From assembly GCF_009720865.1 (NCBI RefSeq), contig NZ_WNLA01000013.1:62001-126000 (forward strand): a stretch of 64,000 nt of DNA, given 5' to 3'. Position 1 is the first letter of the stretch. Each line of letters starts with the position of its first letter. Made by a program: the position numbers and the translations under genes. The DNA comes from Pseudoduganella ginsengisoli (GTDB taxonomy: Bacteria > Pseudomonadota > Gammaproteobacteria > Burkholderiales > Burkholderiaceae_D). The notes under the pieces are model-generated. The model saw only the letters and a list, made by a program, of their open reading frames with translations, was not told where the DNA came from and did not search any database. Positions 51,204 to 60,894 of this stretch are shown here, one piece after another.

Positions 51204-51270
51204 CAGAAACTCCTATTTCAATGCACCACAATACAGGCCCAGGAATTATTTCCCCTAGTCAATTAAGACC

Positions 51271-51313
51271 ATATTACTAAGTAAATAACACTGCGTCAAT
51301 GTGATCTGACGCA
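51271..51313 (-). promoter_or_regulatory. NRPS operon promoter with dyad over the -35
   Basis: On the minus strand TTGACG (51299-51294) and TAATAT (51276-51271) are separated by 17 bp, a good sigma70 promoter about 60 nt before the TTG start. A perfect inverted repeat TGCGTCA-N8-TGACGCA (51292-51313) overlaps the -35. The flanking 51240-51400 stretch is strongly AT-rich compared with the rest of the window. No other gene lies in 51204-51521. Confidence 0.7.
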
Positions 51314-51521
51314 AATAATTAGAAAAAATTATCTAAAAATAAATAATAACTTCACAATAAATAGTCACAAATAATCACATCGCATTTATTTCGGAAATGC
51401 CGAACCGCACTGCGCGTGCGGAGTGGCCCGTCTACAACGGCTGCCACGCTGATGCATAAGACTGTCCCACTTGCGAACGGGCAATGATATGGTGTGTTCA
51501 TTTGCTCCACGAACCTTCCTG

Positions 51522-54500
51522 ATGAAATTACTTACCTCACAACAATCCCGTCGGCTGTTTGCCGGGCTGGCTGCCGCCGTCTGTGTGGTCTTCGTCGTGG
51601 TAGCGGGCTTTGTCTTGCATACTTTGCAGCAAAGCCGCGCACGGTATTACGCCAACGCGGAAGAACAATCGCGCAACCTCGCCATCGCGCTGGAAAACTT
51701 CCTGCGCGGGCACTTCCATGAAGTCGATTTGACGGTGCGCCGCGCCGCCGACGAATTCCGCCAGCAGCATGCCCAGAACCGCTTCGATGCCGCCGAATTC
51801 AGCACCTTCCTGCGTTCATTGAAAGAACGGGTTCCGCATGCGCGTTCGATCCGCGGTTCCGACGCGGATGGCCGCGTGATTTATGGCGAAGACATCGACT
51901 CGTCGAACATCCAGAACCTGGGCATCCGCGAGTTTTACCAGCGCGCGAAAACCGAACGCGACCTGGTATTCGGCGTCCCCGTCAAATCGCGCATCACGGG
52001 CGACTGGGTCTTGCCGCTGATGTATGCAATGACGATGCCGGATGGCCGCTTTGGCGGCACTGCCTACGTCAACATGACCACCAAGACGATTTCCGAAGTC
52101 ATCGCGGCGATGAATGTGGGCGCCCATGGGGTCATTACCTTGCTGGACAGCCGGCACCGCATCTTGCACCGCTATCCGGAAGCACAGGAAATCCTGCTGG
52201 GCAGCGAGGTGCAATTGTCCGCGCCCACCCGCGCCGCGCTGGAGTCCGGCGCGCAGCATGCAAGCTATGTCACGGAAAGCCTGCGCGATGGCTTGCAGCG
52301 CGTCATCAGCCTGGAACGCATCGGCCAGTATCCCGTGTACGTGGTGGTGGGGTTGTCCAGCGATGATTTTTTGGAGCCGTGGCGCACGGAAGTCCGCAGC
52401 GCGATGCTGTTCCTGGCCGCCCTGTTTGCGCTGTCGGCGGTGCTGCTGCTGGGCGCGCGCCAGTCGCTGCGCCGCCAGCACAGGATGGTTGAACAACTGA
52501 TCAAGGCCAAGGATGCCGCACTGGCGGCGGGACGGGCGAAATCCGATTTCGTGGCCAACATGAGCCATGAAATCCGCACGCCGATGAATGCCGTGCTGGG
52601 CATGCTGCAACTGCTGCAGCACACAGCGCTCGACGTCCGCCAGCGCGACTACACAGCCAAGGCAGAAGCCGCCGCGCGCACCTTGCTTGGCCTGCTCAAC
52701 GATATCCTGGATTTTTCCAAAGTCGAAGCCGGCAAGCTGGAACTGGAACATGCGCCATTCAGCATGGACCGCCTGCTGCGCGAATTGTCCGTCATCCTGT
52801 CCGCGTACACGGGCGGCAAGCCGGTGGAAGTCGTATTCGACGTCGATCCACAATTGCCGCACTGGCTGCAAGGCGATTCGCTGCGCCTGCAGCAAGTACT
52901 GCTGAACCTGTGCGGCAATGCCATTAAATTCACGGCGGAAGGCGAAGTGGCGCTGACGGTGCGCGTGGAAGACAGCGCCGCTGAAGGCGGCCGCACCCGC
53001 GTCATGTTTGCCGTGCGCGATACGGGGATCGGTATTTCAGCGGAACAGTGCAGCCATATCTTCGATGGCTTCAGCCAGGCGGAAACATCGACAGCGCGCC
53101 GTTATGGCGGCTCCGGACTGGGGCTGGCGATTTCACAACGGCTGGTGCGGCTGATGGGCGGTGAATTGTCGGTGGCCAGCACGCCCGGCGCGGGCAGCGT
53201 GTTTTCGTTTGCCGTGGCATTTGAACCGGCTGAAGCGCCGGCCAGCGCGCCGCTGCAGGCGGCCGACCTGCAAGGGCTGGAATGCCTCGTGATCGACGAC
53301 CACTCCGGCGCGCGCCAGGCGTTGGCCAGCATGGCGGCATCCTTTGGCTGGCGCGTGGACATGGCCGATAACGGCCTCGATGCGATGAAGCGCGTCATGG
53401 AGCGCAGCGCCGGCAAGCCTTATGACGTGCTGCTGGTGGACTGGCGCATGCCGCTGCTCGATGGCTGGGACACCAGCGTGCAATTGCGCGAATTGCTGCC
53501 GGCCGAACAGACGCCGCTGATCCTGATGGTGACGGCGCACGACCGTGAACCGCTGGCATTGCGCCAGGCGCAGCATGAAAACCAGCAGCAAGCGGTACTC
53601 GATGGCGTGCTGATCAAGCCCGTGACGGCATCGATGCTGTTTGACGCCGTTGCCGATGCGATGGCGCGGCGCGGGCAAACGGACTTGCCGGAACAGGCGC
53701 CGCAGCCGGCATCGCTGCTGCGCTTGCGCGGCCTGCAGCTGCTGCTGGTGGAAGACAATCCGACCAACCAGCAAGTGGCGTGCGAACTGCTCGCTTACGA
53801 AGGTGCGCACGTGGACGTGGCCGGCGGCGGGCAAGATGCCGTCAACCAGATCCTGGATGCGGACACGCTGCCGGATGCGATCTTAATGGATATCCAGATG
53901 CCGGACATGGATGGCTATGCTGCGACCCGTTTGATCCTCGGCGGCCTGCAGGAACAGGGCCGCACGCCGCCGCCCATCATTGCCATGACAGCCAATGCCA
54001 TGCAATCGGACCGCGATGCTGCGCAGGAGGCCGGCATGGCGGACCACGTGGGCAAACCGTTTGACTTATCGGCGCTGGTGCACGTCATCTTAAAACACAC
54101 GGGCCGCACAGCAGCCGGCAGCGCGGCCATGCAGCCGCCAGCCGTCGCGGCGCCGGCGGCCGATTCTGCCGATGCGGCGGACACGCTCAATACCGCTGCC
54201 GCGCTGCGCCAGCTGGGGGGCCTGGTACCTGTCTACCAGATTGCACTACGCCGCTTTGGCGATGAAGCGCACACGCTGCGGCAGCAATTGCGCCACGCAT
54301 TGGACCACGATGACGCGCCGGCAGCCCGCGCGCCGCTGCATGTGATGAAAGGGCTGGCCGGCACGGTCGGCGCGGAGCGCCTGGCGCAATTGGCCGGCGA
54401 TGCGGAGCGCGCCGTGCGTGCCTCCGCGGACCAGGGCAGCGGGCTGACGGCGGATGCGCGCGAGCAGGCCGAAGCCGTGCTGGCCGCGCTGCCTTCCACC

Positions 54501-54557
54501 GTCAGCGCGGTGGCGGCGCTGCTGGCGCACTATCCGCCTGCGGCCGTGCATAGCTGA
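51522..54557 (+). CDS. Hybrid sensor kinase with full phosphorelay (PDC-HisKA-HATPase-REC-REC-HPt)
   Basis: About 1011 residues, divergent from the NRPS operon. TM1 (LFAGLAAAVCVVFVVVAGFV) is followed by a periplasmic double-PDC/Cache-like sensor (FYQRAKTERDLVFGVPVKSR, GGTAYVNM), TM2 (AMLFLAALFALSAVLLLGA), HisKA (VANMSHEIRTPMNAVLG) and HATPase (NLCGNAIKFTAEG, GSGLGLAISQRLVRLMGG). A first receiver (CLVIDDHSGARQ, LLVDWRMPLLDG), a second receiver (LLLVEDNPTNQQV, ILMDIQMPDMDG) and a C-terminal HPt (PLHVMKGLAGTVGAERL) complete it. The ATG at 51522 is preferred by topology; upstream ATGs at 51484 and 51489 are possible. It could regulate the operon, but that is only positional. Confidence 0.9.
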   Translation: MKLLTSQQSRRLFAGLAAAVCVVFVVVAGFVLHTLQQSRARYYANAEEQSRNLAIALENFLRGHFHEVDLTVRRAADEFRQQHAQNRFDAAEFSTFLRSLKERVPHARSIRGSDADGRVIYGEDIDSSNIQNLGIREFYQRAKTERDLVFGVPVKSRITGDWVLPLMYAMTMPDGRFGGTAYVNMTTKTISEVIAAMNVGAHGVITLLDSRHRILHRYPEAQEILLGSEVQLSAPTRAALESGAQHASYVTESLRDGLQRVISLERIGQYPVYVVVGLSSDDFLEPWRTEVRSAMLFLAALFALSAVLLLGARQSLRRQHRMVEQLIKAKDAALAAGRAKSDFVANMSHEIRTPMNAVLGMLQLLQHTALDVRQRDYTAKAEAAARTLLGLLNDILDFSKVEAGKLELEHAPFSMDRLLRELSVILSAYTGGKPVEVVFDVDPQLPHWLQGDSLRLQQVLLNLCGNAIKFTAEGEVALTVRVEDSAAEGGRTRVMFAVRDTGIGISAEQCSHIFDGFSQAETSTARRYGGSGLGLAISQRLVRLMGGELSVASTPGAGSVFSFAVAFEPAEAPASAPLQAADLQGLECLVIDDHSGARQALASMAASFGWRVDMADNGLDAMKRVMERSAGKPYDVLLVDWRMPLLDGWDTSVQLRELLPAEQTPLILMVTAHDREPLALRQAQHENQQQAVLDGVLIKPVTASMLFDAVADAMARRGQTDLPEQAPQPASLLRLRGLQLLLVEDNPTNQQVACELLAYEGAHVDVAGGGQDAVNQILDADTLPDAILMDIQMPDMDGYAATRLILGGLQEQGRTPPPIIAMTANAMQSDRDAAQEAGMADHVGKPFDLSALVHVILKHTGRTAAGSAAMQPPAVAAPAADSADAADTLNTAAALRQLGGLVPVYQIALRRFGDEAHTLRQQLRHALDHDDAPAARAPLHVMKGLAGTVGAERLAQLAGDAERAVRASADQGSGLTADAREQAEAVLAALPSTVSAVAALLAHYPPAAVHS

Positions 54558-54761
54558 CGGTCAGCATTTCCCACTGGTGTCCCTCCGGCACATTCCAATA
54601 CACCATGCGCCCGCCCAGCATGGTGTTGATTTGCCGGTCCACGGGGCCGAACACCCCAGCGCGCTGGGCGCCCACGGCACGCCCAGTAATTCCGCCAATT
54701 GCTTTGCCGCCGCCACCTGGTCGCGGCAAGGGATAATAAAATGGTCCAGCTGAATCGCCAT
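54502..54761 (-). pseudogene. VOC (glyoxalase/bleomycin-resistance-like) gene with internal deletion and frameshift
   Basis: The ATG at 54761 has AGGAG 6 nt upstream and opens MAIQLDHFIIPCRDQVAAAK, then QLAELLGVPWAPSALG, the first beta-alpha-beta of a VOC protein. In the next frame the sequence continues as FGPVDRQINTMLGGRMVYWN and VPEGHQWEMLTVSYA, the VOC C-terminal end. The middle of the usual domain (about 40 residues with metal-ligand strands) is missing, and the two ends are in different frames. The reading frame dies at 54561. The tail runs into the convergent kinase gene. Confidence 0.8.
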
Positions 54762-54793
54762 ACATTTCTCCTATTCCGCGGGCCAGAGGACGC

Positions 54794-55720
54794 CTACAAT
54801 TCCGCCAACGCTTTCACATGGGCCGCGACGCTGCGCCCCAGCGCGGACAGGTTGTAGCCGCCTTCCAGGCAACTGACAATGCGCCCCTTCGCATAGCGTT
54901 TTGCCACGGCCATCACTTGTTCCGTCATCCACGCATAATCCGCTTCCACCAGGCTCATGCCGCCCAGATCATCTTCGCGGTGGGCATCGAAACCAGCCGA
55001 TATAAAGATCATTTCAGGCTGGAACGCTTGCAGCGCAGGCAGCCATTTATCGATGACCAGCTGGCGCACGACGTCGCCGCCGGAACGGGCCGGCACCGGT
55101 ACGTTGACGCGGTTCGGCGTTTCCGGACGGGGCGGCGTGTACGGGTAAAACGGGTGCTGGTAAAAACTCACCATCAGCGCGCGGGGCTCATCGAGCAGCG
55201 CTTCTTCCGTGCCATTGCCGTGGTGGACGTCGAAATCCACGATCGCCACGCGCTGCAGCCCCCGCACATCCAATGCATGCTTGGCCGCGATGGCCACATT
55301 GTTGAACAGGCAGAAGCCCATCGGTTCCGACGGACGCGCATGGTGGCCCGGCGGGCGTACCGAGCAAAAGGCGTTGGCGATGGCGCCATCGATGACGGCA
55401 TCGGTGGCCGCCACGGCAGCGCCGGCGGCGCGCAGCGCGGCCCGCCAGCTGTGGGCGTTAAGCGACGTATCGCCATCGATCGGGTAATGCTCACCCACGG
55501 GTGGAATATTGTCGCGCACGATGGCAATCGCATTGGCCGTATGGTTGCGGGCGATGTCCGCCACGTCGGCCAGCGGCGCTTCGCGCTGCTCCACCAGGCT
55601 GTCGAGGCGCGAATTGATGAGCTGGTCCTGGATCGCCTGAAGGCGCGCAGGCGATTCCGGATGCCATCCCCCCATTTCGTGCAACAGGCACTCGGGGTGG
55701 CTATAGATTGCAGTAGTCAT
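54794..55720 (-). CDS. Histone-deacetylase-family amidohydrolase (class II HDAC/AphA-like)
   Basis: 308-residue zinc amidohydrolase. The motifs are SVRPPGHHARPSEPMGFCLF (active-site His pair), VAIVDFDVHHGNGTEEA (metal Asp and His), ISAGFDAHREDDLGGM (metal Asp) and CLEGGYNLSALG. Bacterial relatives remove acetyl from polyamines, acetoin-related substrates or small amides. The start at 55720 (MTTAIYSHPECLLHEMGGWHPE, read in parts) fits the family N-terminus; an ATG at 55747 directly follows GAGGAG but is too close to it. It is divergent from the MoxR operon. Confidence 0.92.
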   Translation of the reverse strand: MTTAIYSHPECLLHEMGGWHPESPARLQAIQDQLINSRLDSLVEQREAPLADVADIARNHTANAIAIVRDNIPPVGEHYPIDGDTSLNAHSWRAALRAAGAAVAATDAVIDGAIANAFCSVRPPGHHARPSEPMGFCLFNNVAIAAKHALDVRGLQRVAIVDFDVHHGNGTEEALLDEPRALMVSFYQHPFYPYTPPRPETPNRVNVPVPARSGGDVVRQLVIDKWLPALQAFQPEMIFISAGFDAHREDDLGGMSLVEADYAWMTEQVMAVAKRYAKGRIVSCLEGGYNLSALGRSVAAHVKALAEL

Positions 55721-55769
55721 CGTGTTTAGTGAATAATGTTGATGCATCTCCTCACCGGATAATAAACCC

Positions 55770-56690
55770 ATGTACACAAAACTGCATGCAGTTGCACGCC
55801 AGGTTTGCGAGATTATCGTCGGCAAGGACACGCAAGTGCGGCAAGCGCTGACTTGCCTGCTGGCGGGCGGCCACTTGCTGGTGGAAGACGTGCCCGGCGT
55901 GGGCAAAACCACGCTGGCGCATGCGCTGTCGATTTCCCTGGGCCTGCACTTCAACCGCATCCAGTTCACCAGCGACTTGCTGCCGGCCGATGTGGCCGGC
56001 ATCTCCATCTATGAGCGGGAAAAGAACGGCTTTGTGTTCCACCCTGGCCCCATTTTCACGCAAGTGCTGCTGGCTGATGAAATCAACCGGGCCACGCCGA
56101 AAACCCAGTCCGGCCTGCTGGAAGCCATGGAAGAGCGGCAAGTGACGGCCGATGGCGTCACGCGTCCGCTGCCGGAACCGTTTTTTGTCATTGCCACGCA
56201 AAATCCGACCCACCAGGTCGGCACCTTCCCCCTGCCGGAATCCCAGCTGGACCGCTTCCTCATGTGCCTGTCGCTGGGCTACCCCGATCCGGCGGCCGAA
56301 CGGGCGCTGCTGCTGGGCGACGACCGGCGCACGCTCTTAAAATCTTTGCCGGCCGCCATGACGCCGGCCGAACTGGCGGCAGCGCAGCGCAGCCTGCGCG
56401 ATATCCACGTGTCGCCCGCGCTGGCCACGTATGTGCAGGCGCTGGCGCAGGCGTCGCGCCAGAACGGCGCCTTTGCGGAAGGCTTGAGCCCCCGGGCGGC
56501 GCTGGCCCTGCTGCAGGCGGCGCGCGCATGGGCTGCGCTGGAGGGGCGCGACCACGTGCTGCCGGAAGATGTGCAAGCCGTGCTGGTGCCCGTCTGCGCA
56601 CACCGGCTGCGCCCCCTGAAGGCAGCGCATGGCGTGGCGCTGGCCAGCCGGGACCTGGTGCTGCAGTTGCAGCAATCCGTCCCGGTGTAA
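55770..56690 (+). CDS. MoxR-family AAA+ ATPase
   Basis: 306-residue chaperone-like ATPase. Walker A is EDVPGVGKTTLA, Walker B is VLLADEINRATPK, sensor 1 is FFVIATQNPTHQVGTFPLPESQLDRF (read in parts), and the lid has LSPRAALALLQAARAWA. MoxR ATPases with DUF58 and transglutaminase partners are thought to mature or stress-protect envelope complexes. First gene of a tightly spaced chain of four. Confidence 0.94.
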   Translation: MYTKLHAVARQVCEIIVGKDTQVRQALTCLLAGGHLLVEDVPGVGKTTLAHALSISLGLHFNRIQFTSDLLPADVAGISIYEREKNGFVFHPGPIFTQVLLADEINRATPKTQSGLLEAMEERQVTADGVTRPLPEPFFVIATQNPTHQVGTFPLPESQLDRFLMCLSLGYPDPAAERALLLGDDRRTLLKSLPAAMTPAELAAAQRSLRDIHVSPALATYVQALAQASRQNGAFAEGLSPRAALALLQAARAWAALEGRDHVLPEDVQAVLVPVCAHRLRPLKAAHGVALASRDLVLQLQQSVPV

Positions 56691-56693
56691 TCG

Positions 56694-57740
56694 ATGCCGG
56701 CCGCCGCGCGCAGGAAACTGGACCGCTGGCTGGGGCCGCTGCATCGCCTGGCCGATCCAGTGGCTGCGCCGCTGCGCCGCATGATCAATTCCATGCTGTT
56801 CCAGTTGAAGGAAAAGGAACCGGGCCACGTGGTGCTGGTCATGCGGCGCGTGTTTATCGTGCCGACGCGCCCCGGGCTGGCGTTTTCCGGCTTGCTGCTG
56901 GTGATGCTGATCGGCTCCATCAATTACACGCTGGGCCTGGGCTTTGCGCTGACGTTTTTCACGGCGGCATGCGCGGTGGCGGACATGGTCATGACGGCGA
57001 AAAACCTGGCCATGCTGCGCCTCGTGCCGGGCCGCGCGCAGCCAGTATTTTCCGGCCAGGAAGCGCAATTTGAATTGCACGTGCATAACGATACGATGCG
57101 CGACCGCTATGCGATTTTGCTGGGTTTCTTGCATGACGGCGAGCCCCGCCACGCCGTCGACGTGCCGTCAGCGGCCAGCGCCAAGGTGACATTATCGGCC
57201 GCAACGGAAGGACGGGGCTGGCTGGCGGCGCCCCGCGTGCGGCTCATGACGCGTTTTCCGCTGGGCCTGTTCCGGTCATGGAGCTATTGGCAGCCGGATT
57301 TACGGGTGCTGGTCTATCCGGCGCCGGAAACCGACGCGCCGCCGCTGCCCATGAGCGGCGCCGCCAGCGAAGATGGCCACGGCACCGTCGGTCTCGATAA
57401 TTTTGCCGGCATCCGCAGCTACCAGCCGGGCGACCCCATGCGCCAGCTGGCGTGGCGCCACATTGCACGCGTCGATCCCTCCATCGGCGGACAACTGGTC
57501 ACCAAGCATTTCGAAGGGGGCGCCGTCGCCGACATCCTGCTGGACTTCGCTGCCCTGCCGCCCAGCCTCGACGTGGAAATGCGGCTGGCGCGGCTGACGC
57601 GCTGGGTATTGGAAGCCGAAGCGCGGGCCCTGCCCTATGCGCTGCGCGTGGGCGGGCGCGAACTGGGTCCCGGCCTGGGCGACGCGCACCGCGCAGCGTG
57701 CCTGCAAGCGCTGGCATTGTATGGCGAGGATGCGCCGTGA
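56694..57740 (+). CDS. DUF58-domain membrane protein
   Basis: 348 residues. Two membrane helices near the N-terminus (FSGLLLVMLIGSINYTLGLG, ALTFFTAACAVADMVM) are followed by a beta-rich domain and the DUF58 core LDNFAGIRSYQPGDPMRQLAWR. DUF58 proteins partner with MoxR ATPases and have a von-Willebrand-like fold. It starts 3 bp after the MoxR stop, and its own stop overlaps the next gene's GTG. Confidence 0.9.
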   Translation: MPAAARRKLDRWLGPLHRLADPVAAPLRRMINSMLFQLKEKEPGHVVLVMRRVFIVPTRPGLAFSGLLLVMLIGSINYTLGLGFALTFFTAACAVADMVMTAKNLAMLRLVPGRAQPVFSGQEAQFELHVHNDTMRDRYAILLGFLHDGEPRHAVDVPSAASAKVTLSAATEGRGWLAAPRVRLMTRFPLGLFRSWSYWQPDLRVLVYPAPETDAPPLPMSGAASEDGHGTVGLDNFAGIRSYQPGDPMRQLAWRHIARVDPSIGGQLVTKHFEGGAVADILLDFAALPPSLDVEMRLARLTRWVLEAEARALPYALRVGGRELGPGLGDAHRAACLQALALYGEDAP

Positions 57741-59749
57741 AGCCCGCTATCAAGCCCAAACAGCTGCGCGAACTGCCGCGCGATAAAGCCGATACGCTGC
57801 TGTTGCTGGCGGCAGCCTTGCTGGTGCTGGCGCCGCACATGGGCCATTTGCCGCTGTGGACCACGGCCGTCGTGCTGGGCACGCTGGCGTGGCGGGCCGC
57901 CATCACGTGGCGCGGCAAACGCATGCCGCCGCTGTGGCTGCTCTTGCCTGTCTCCGTGGCCGCCATGGCCGGCGTGTACGCCAGCTACCGCACGTTGCTG
58001 GGGCGCGATGCGGGCGTCGCCATGCTGGCCCTGCTGCTGGCCTTCAAGCTGCTGGAAATGCATGCGCGGCGCGACTTGTTTGTCGTGATTTTCCTCAGCT
58101 TTTTCATGCTGCTGACAACCTTCTTCTACACGCAGGCAATCTGGATGGCAATCTTGATGGCGGGCAGCGTCGTCGTGTTGCTGACCACCCTGATGACATT
58201 CCAGTACACCGGCGCCGTGCCGCCCTTGCGCCGCAGGCTGCGTGACACAGGGCGCATTTTCATGATTGCGTCGCCGCTGGCTGTGTTCCTGTTCATCGCC
58301 TTCCCCCGCTTCCAGGGACCGTTGTGGGGCTTGCCCGGCGATGCGCGCAGCGGCAAGAGCGGCATGTCCGACACCATGTCGCCCGGTTCCGTGGCGAGCC
58401 TGGCGCTGTCGGAAGAAGTCGTGTTCCGCGTGCGCTTTTTCGGCCCGCCGCCGCCCCAGTCCAAACTGTACTGGCGCGGCATCGTGCTGTCGGATTTCGA
58501 TGGCAAAACGTGGACGCGCAGCAGCCGCCCGCTGTATGCGTATGGCGAAAACCTGCAAGACTTGACCATCACCGTGCAGGGCGAACCGCTGCGCCATGAC
58601 ATCACGCTGGAGCCAGCCGGCAAGCGCTGGCTGTTCAGCCTGGAATTGACGGCGCCCGACGTGCACGTGCCGGGCGGCATCGTGGCCAGCGATGAACTGG
58701 AACTGACCGCCCGTTCGCCCATGTATGAACGGGTGCGCTATAGCGCCACCGCCTGGGTCAACCACCAGTGGCAAGCCAGTTTGCCGCCGGAACGCATGGC
58801 CAGGTGGCTGCGCTTGCCGCAGGATTACAACCCGCGCACGCTGGAACTGGCGCAAGCGCTGCGCCGTCCCGGCGATCCGGCCGCCGCCATTGACGCCGTG
58901 CTGGCCATGTTCCGCCGCGAACCATTCCGCTATACGCTGGAGCCGCCCCCGCTGGGCCGCCATACCGTCGATGACTTCCTGTTCACTACCCGCGCGGGCT
59001 TTTGCGAACATTACGCCGCCGCGTTCACCGTGCTGATGCGGGCCATGGGCATCCCGGCCCGCGTCGTCAATGGCTACCAGGGCGGCGAAATGAATCCGGT
59101 GGACGGCTACCTGACTGTGCGCCAATCCGACGCCCATGCATGGGCCGAAGTGTGGCTGCCGCAGCGGGGCTGGGTGCGTATCGATCCCACGGCCGCCGTG
59201 GCGCCGGAACGGGTCGAACATAACCTGGCGCGCAGCCTGCCGCAAAATGCGCCCTTCGGCCTCGATGGCCTGGCCGGGTTGCGCAACAACCCCGATTCGT
59301 GGCTGTCGCAGCTCCGTTTTAGCATCAATGCATTGAATAATGCGTGGAACCAATGGGTCCTCGATTACAATCCCGACAGGCAGCGTAGTTTCCTTGAAGA
59401 ATTGAGCTTCGGCTTGTTCAACTGGCGCGGCGCAGCCGGTGTGGCGGCCATTGCCGCGCTGGTGCTGTTGATGCGCAACTTGCGGCGGCGTGTGGTACCA
59501 GATCCCGTCGAAGCGGCCTACGCGGCGTTTTGCCGCATGATGGCCAGGAAAGGATGGGAGCGCCGGCTGGATGAAGGACCGCACAGCTATGCGCTGCGCT
59601 TGCAGGATTTGGAATTACCGGAAACAAAGAAAGCTGCCATGCGCAACTTTCTGGAATTGTATGGCAAGCTCAAATATGGGCCGCCTGACGTCAAGCATCC
59701 CGCGTCCGCTGACAGGCTGAACGCATTACTGAATGAGCTAAAGAACTGA
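57737..59749 (+). CDS. TgpA-type transglutaminase (DUF3488 + transglutaminase + DUF4129)
   Basis: 670 residues, starting at GTG 57737 that overlaps the DUF58 stop (GTGA). The N-terminal DUF3488 region has five to six membrane helices (up to about residue 185). The periplasmic transglutaminase core has catalytic Cys423 (RAGFCEHYAAAF), His467 (DAHAWAEVW) and Asp near 485 (VRIDPTAAV). Another helix and a cytoplasmic DUF4129-like segment (VEAAYAAFCRMMARKG) end it. In Pseudomonas the homologue TgpA is essential; its substrate is unknown. Confidence 0.93.
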   Translation: MKPAIKPKQLRELPRDKADTLLLLAAALLVLAPHMGHLPLWTTAVVLGTLAWRAAITWRGKRMPPLWLLLPVSVAAMAGVYASYRTLLGRDAGVAMLALLLAFKLLEMHARRDLFVVIFLSFFMLLTTFFYTQAIWMAILMAGSVVVLLTTLMTFQYTGAVPPLRRRLRDTGRIFMIASPLAVFLFIAFPRFQGPLWGLPGDARSGKSGMSDTMSPGSVASLALSEEVVFRVRFFGPPPPQSKLYWRGIVLSDFDGKTWTRSSRPLYAYGENLQDLTITVQGEPLRHDITLEPAGKRWLFSLELTAPDVHVPGGIVASDELELTARSPMYERVRYSATAWVNHQWQASLPPERMARWLRLPQDYNPRTLELAQALRRPGDPAAAIDAVLAMFRREPFRYTLEPPPLGRHTVDDFLFTTRAGFCEHYAAAFTVLMRAMGIPARVVNGYQGGEMNPVDGYLTVRQSDAHAWAEVWLPQRGWVRIDPTAAVAPERVEHNLARSLPQNAPFGLDGLAGLRNNPDSWLSQLRFSINALNNAWNQWVLDYNPDRQRSFLEELSFGLFNWRGAAGVAAIAALVLLMRNLRRRVVPDPVEAAYAAFCRMMARKGWERRLDEGPHSYALRLQDLELPETKKAAMRNFLELYGKLKYGPPDVKHPASADRLNALLNELKN

Positions 59750-60894
59750 TGAAACTGCGTACTTGCACCTCTTCCTGCCTGCTGGCGCTGGCATTGTCCG
59801 GCCTGGCACTGCCTTCCGTTTCGCAAGCGGCTTCGGACAAGCCGGCCAAGACGGCCAAAGCCAAGGCATCGAAGAAGAAGACCAAGACGCCGGCTGCGCC
59901 GAAAAAAGCCCCGATAGATTACGACGGCGAGTTCGTCAATTTCGGCCAGTGGAAAGAAGTCAAACAATTCCTCGATGACTTGTCCGTACGCCAGGGCTTT
60001 GACCGGGCGGAACTGGAAGCCACGATTGCCAAGACGCGCTACGTGGATGCGGCCGTGCAATTGATGAAACCCGCGCCGCCGGGCAAGCCGAAAAACTGGC
60101 AGGCGTACAAGCAATTGTTTATCGAGCCGAGCCGTATCAATGGCGGTGTGCGGTTCTGGAATGACAACCGCGATGCGCTGGCGCGCGCCGAAGCGCTGTA
60201 TGGCGTGCCGGCCGATATCATTGTCAGCATTATCGGTGTGGAAACAATTTATGGCGCCAATACAGGCCGCTTCCGCGTCATGGATGCGTTGACCACGTTG
60301 GCCTTTGCCTACCCGCTGGCGCCGCAGCGGGCCAGCCGCATGGAATTCTTCCGCCAGGAACTGGAAAGTACCTTGGTGTATGCGCGCCAGGCCGGCATCG
60401 ATCCATTCTCGCTGCAAGGTTCGTATGCAGGCGCTGTTGGCTTGCCGCAATTCATGCCTAGCAACATCATGAAATATGCAGTGGATTTTGACGGCGACGG
60501 CAAGATCGACTTGCGCAGCTCGGCCATTGACGCCATCGGCAGCGTTGCGGCTTTCCTCGTGGCGCACGGCTGGCGCCGCGACGACACCGGTCCCCTGGCA
60601 TATCCCGCCACCGTATCGTCCAGCGGCCAATGGACGCGCTACATCAACCAGGGCCTGGAAGCCAAATTCCGCCAGCAGGACTTGATGGCAGACGGCATCG
60701 TCTCCACTTCCTCTTTACCGCCGGGCATGTTGTTTGGCCTGGTGGATTTGCAAAACGGCGCTGACGCGACGGAATTCTGGCTGGCAACGAATAACTTCTA
60801 TGCCATTACGCAATACAACCGCAGTTATTTCTATGCCATGTCCGTGGTGGAACTGGGGCGCGCCATTAAAGCGGCGCGGGGCGCATCGATGTGA
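59749..60894 (+). CDS. mltB: Lytic murein transglycosylase B
   Basis: 381 residues with a signal peptide (TSSCLLALALSGLALPSVSQA) and a Lys/Ala-rich linker. The SLT-type catalytic Glu165 sits in IIGVETIYGANTG. Typical MltB parts follow: FRVMDALTTLAFAYPLAPQR, QGSYAGAVGLPQFMPSN and VDFDGDGKIDLRSS. It cleaves peptidoglycan between MurNAc and GlcNAc. Unlike E. coli MltB, no lipobox is evident; the Cys in the signal (TSSC) precedes the hydrophobic core, so it may be soluble. The ATG overlaps the TgpA stop by one base (TGATG). Confidence 0.94.
   Translation: MKLRTCTSSCLLALALSGLALPSVSQAASDKPAKTAKAKASKKKTKTPAAPKKAPIDYDGEFVNFGQWKEVKQFLDDLSVRQGFDRAELEATIAKTRYVDAAVQLMKPAPPGKPKNWQAYKQLFIEPSRINGGVRFWNDNRDALARAEALYGVPADIIVSIIGVETIYGANTGRFRVMDALTTLAFAYPLAPQRASRMEFFRQELESTLVYARQAGIDPFSLQGSYAGAVGLPQFMPSNIMKYAVDFDGDGKIDLRSSAIDAIGSVAAFLVAHGWRRDDTGPLAYPATVSSSGQWTRYINQGLEAKFRQQDLMADGIVSTSSLPPGMLFGLVDLQNGADATEFWLATNNFYAITQYNRSYFYAMSVVELGRAIKAARGASM

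Noticed and set aside
57635..59584. 649-codon open frame antisense to DUF58/TgpA
   Set aside because: The plus-strand genes have intact motifs and coupled starts; the antisense product has the same His/Gln/Arg-rich shadow composition.
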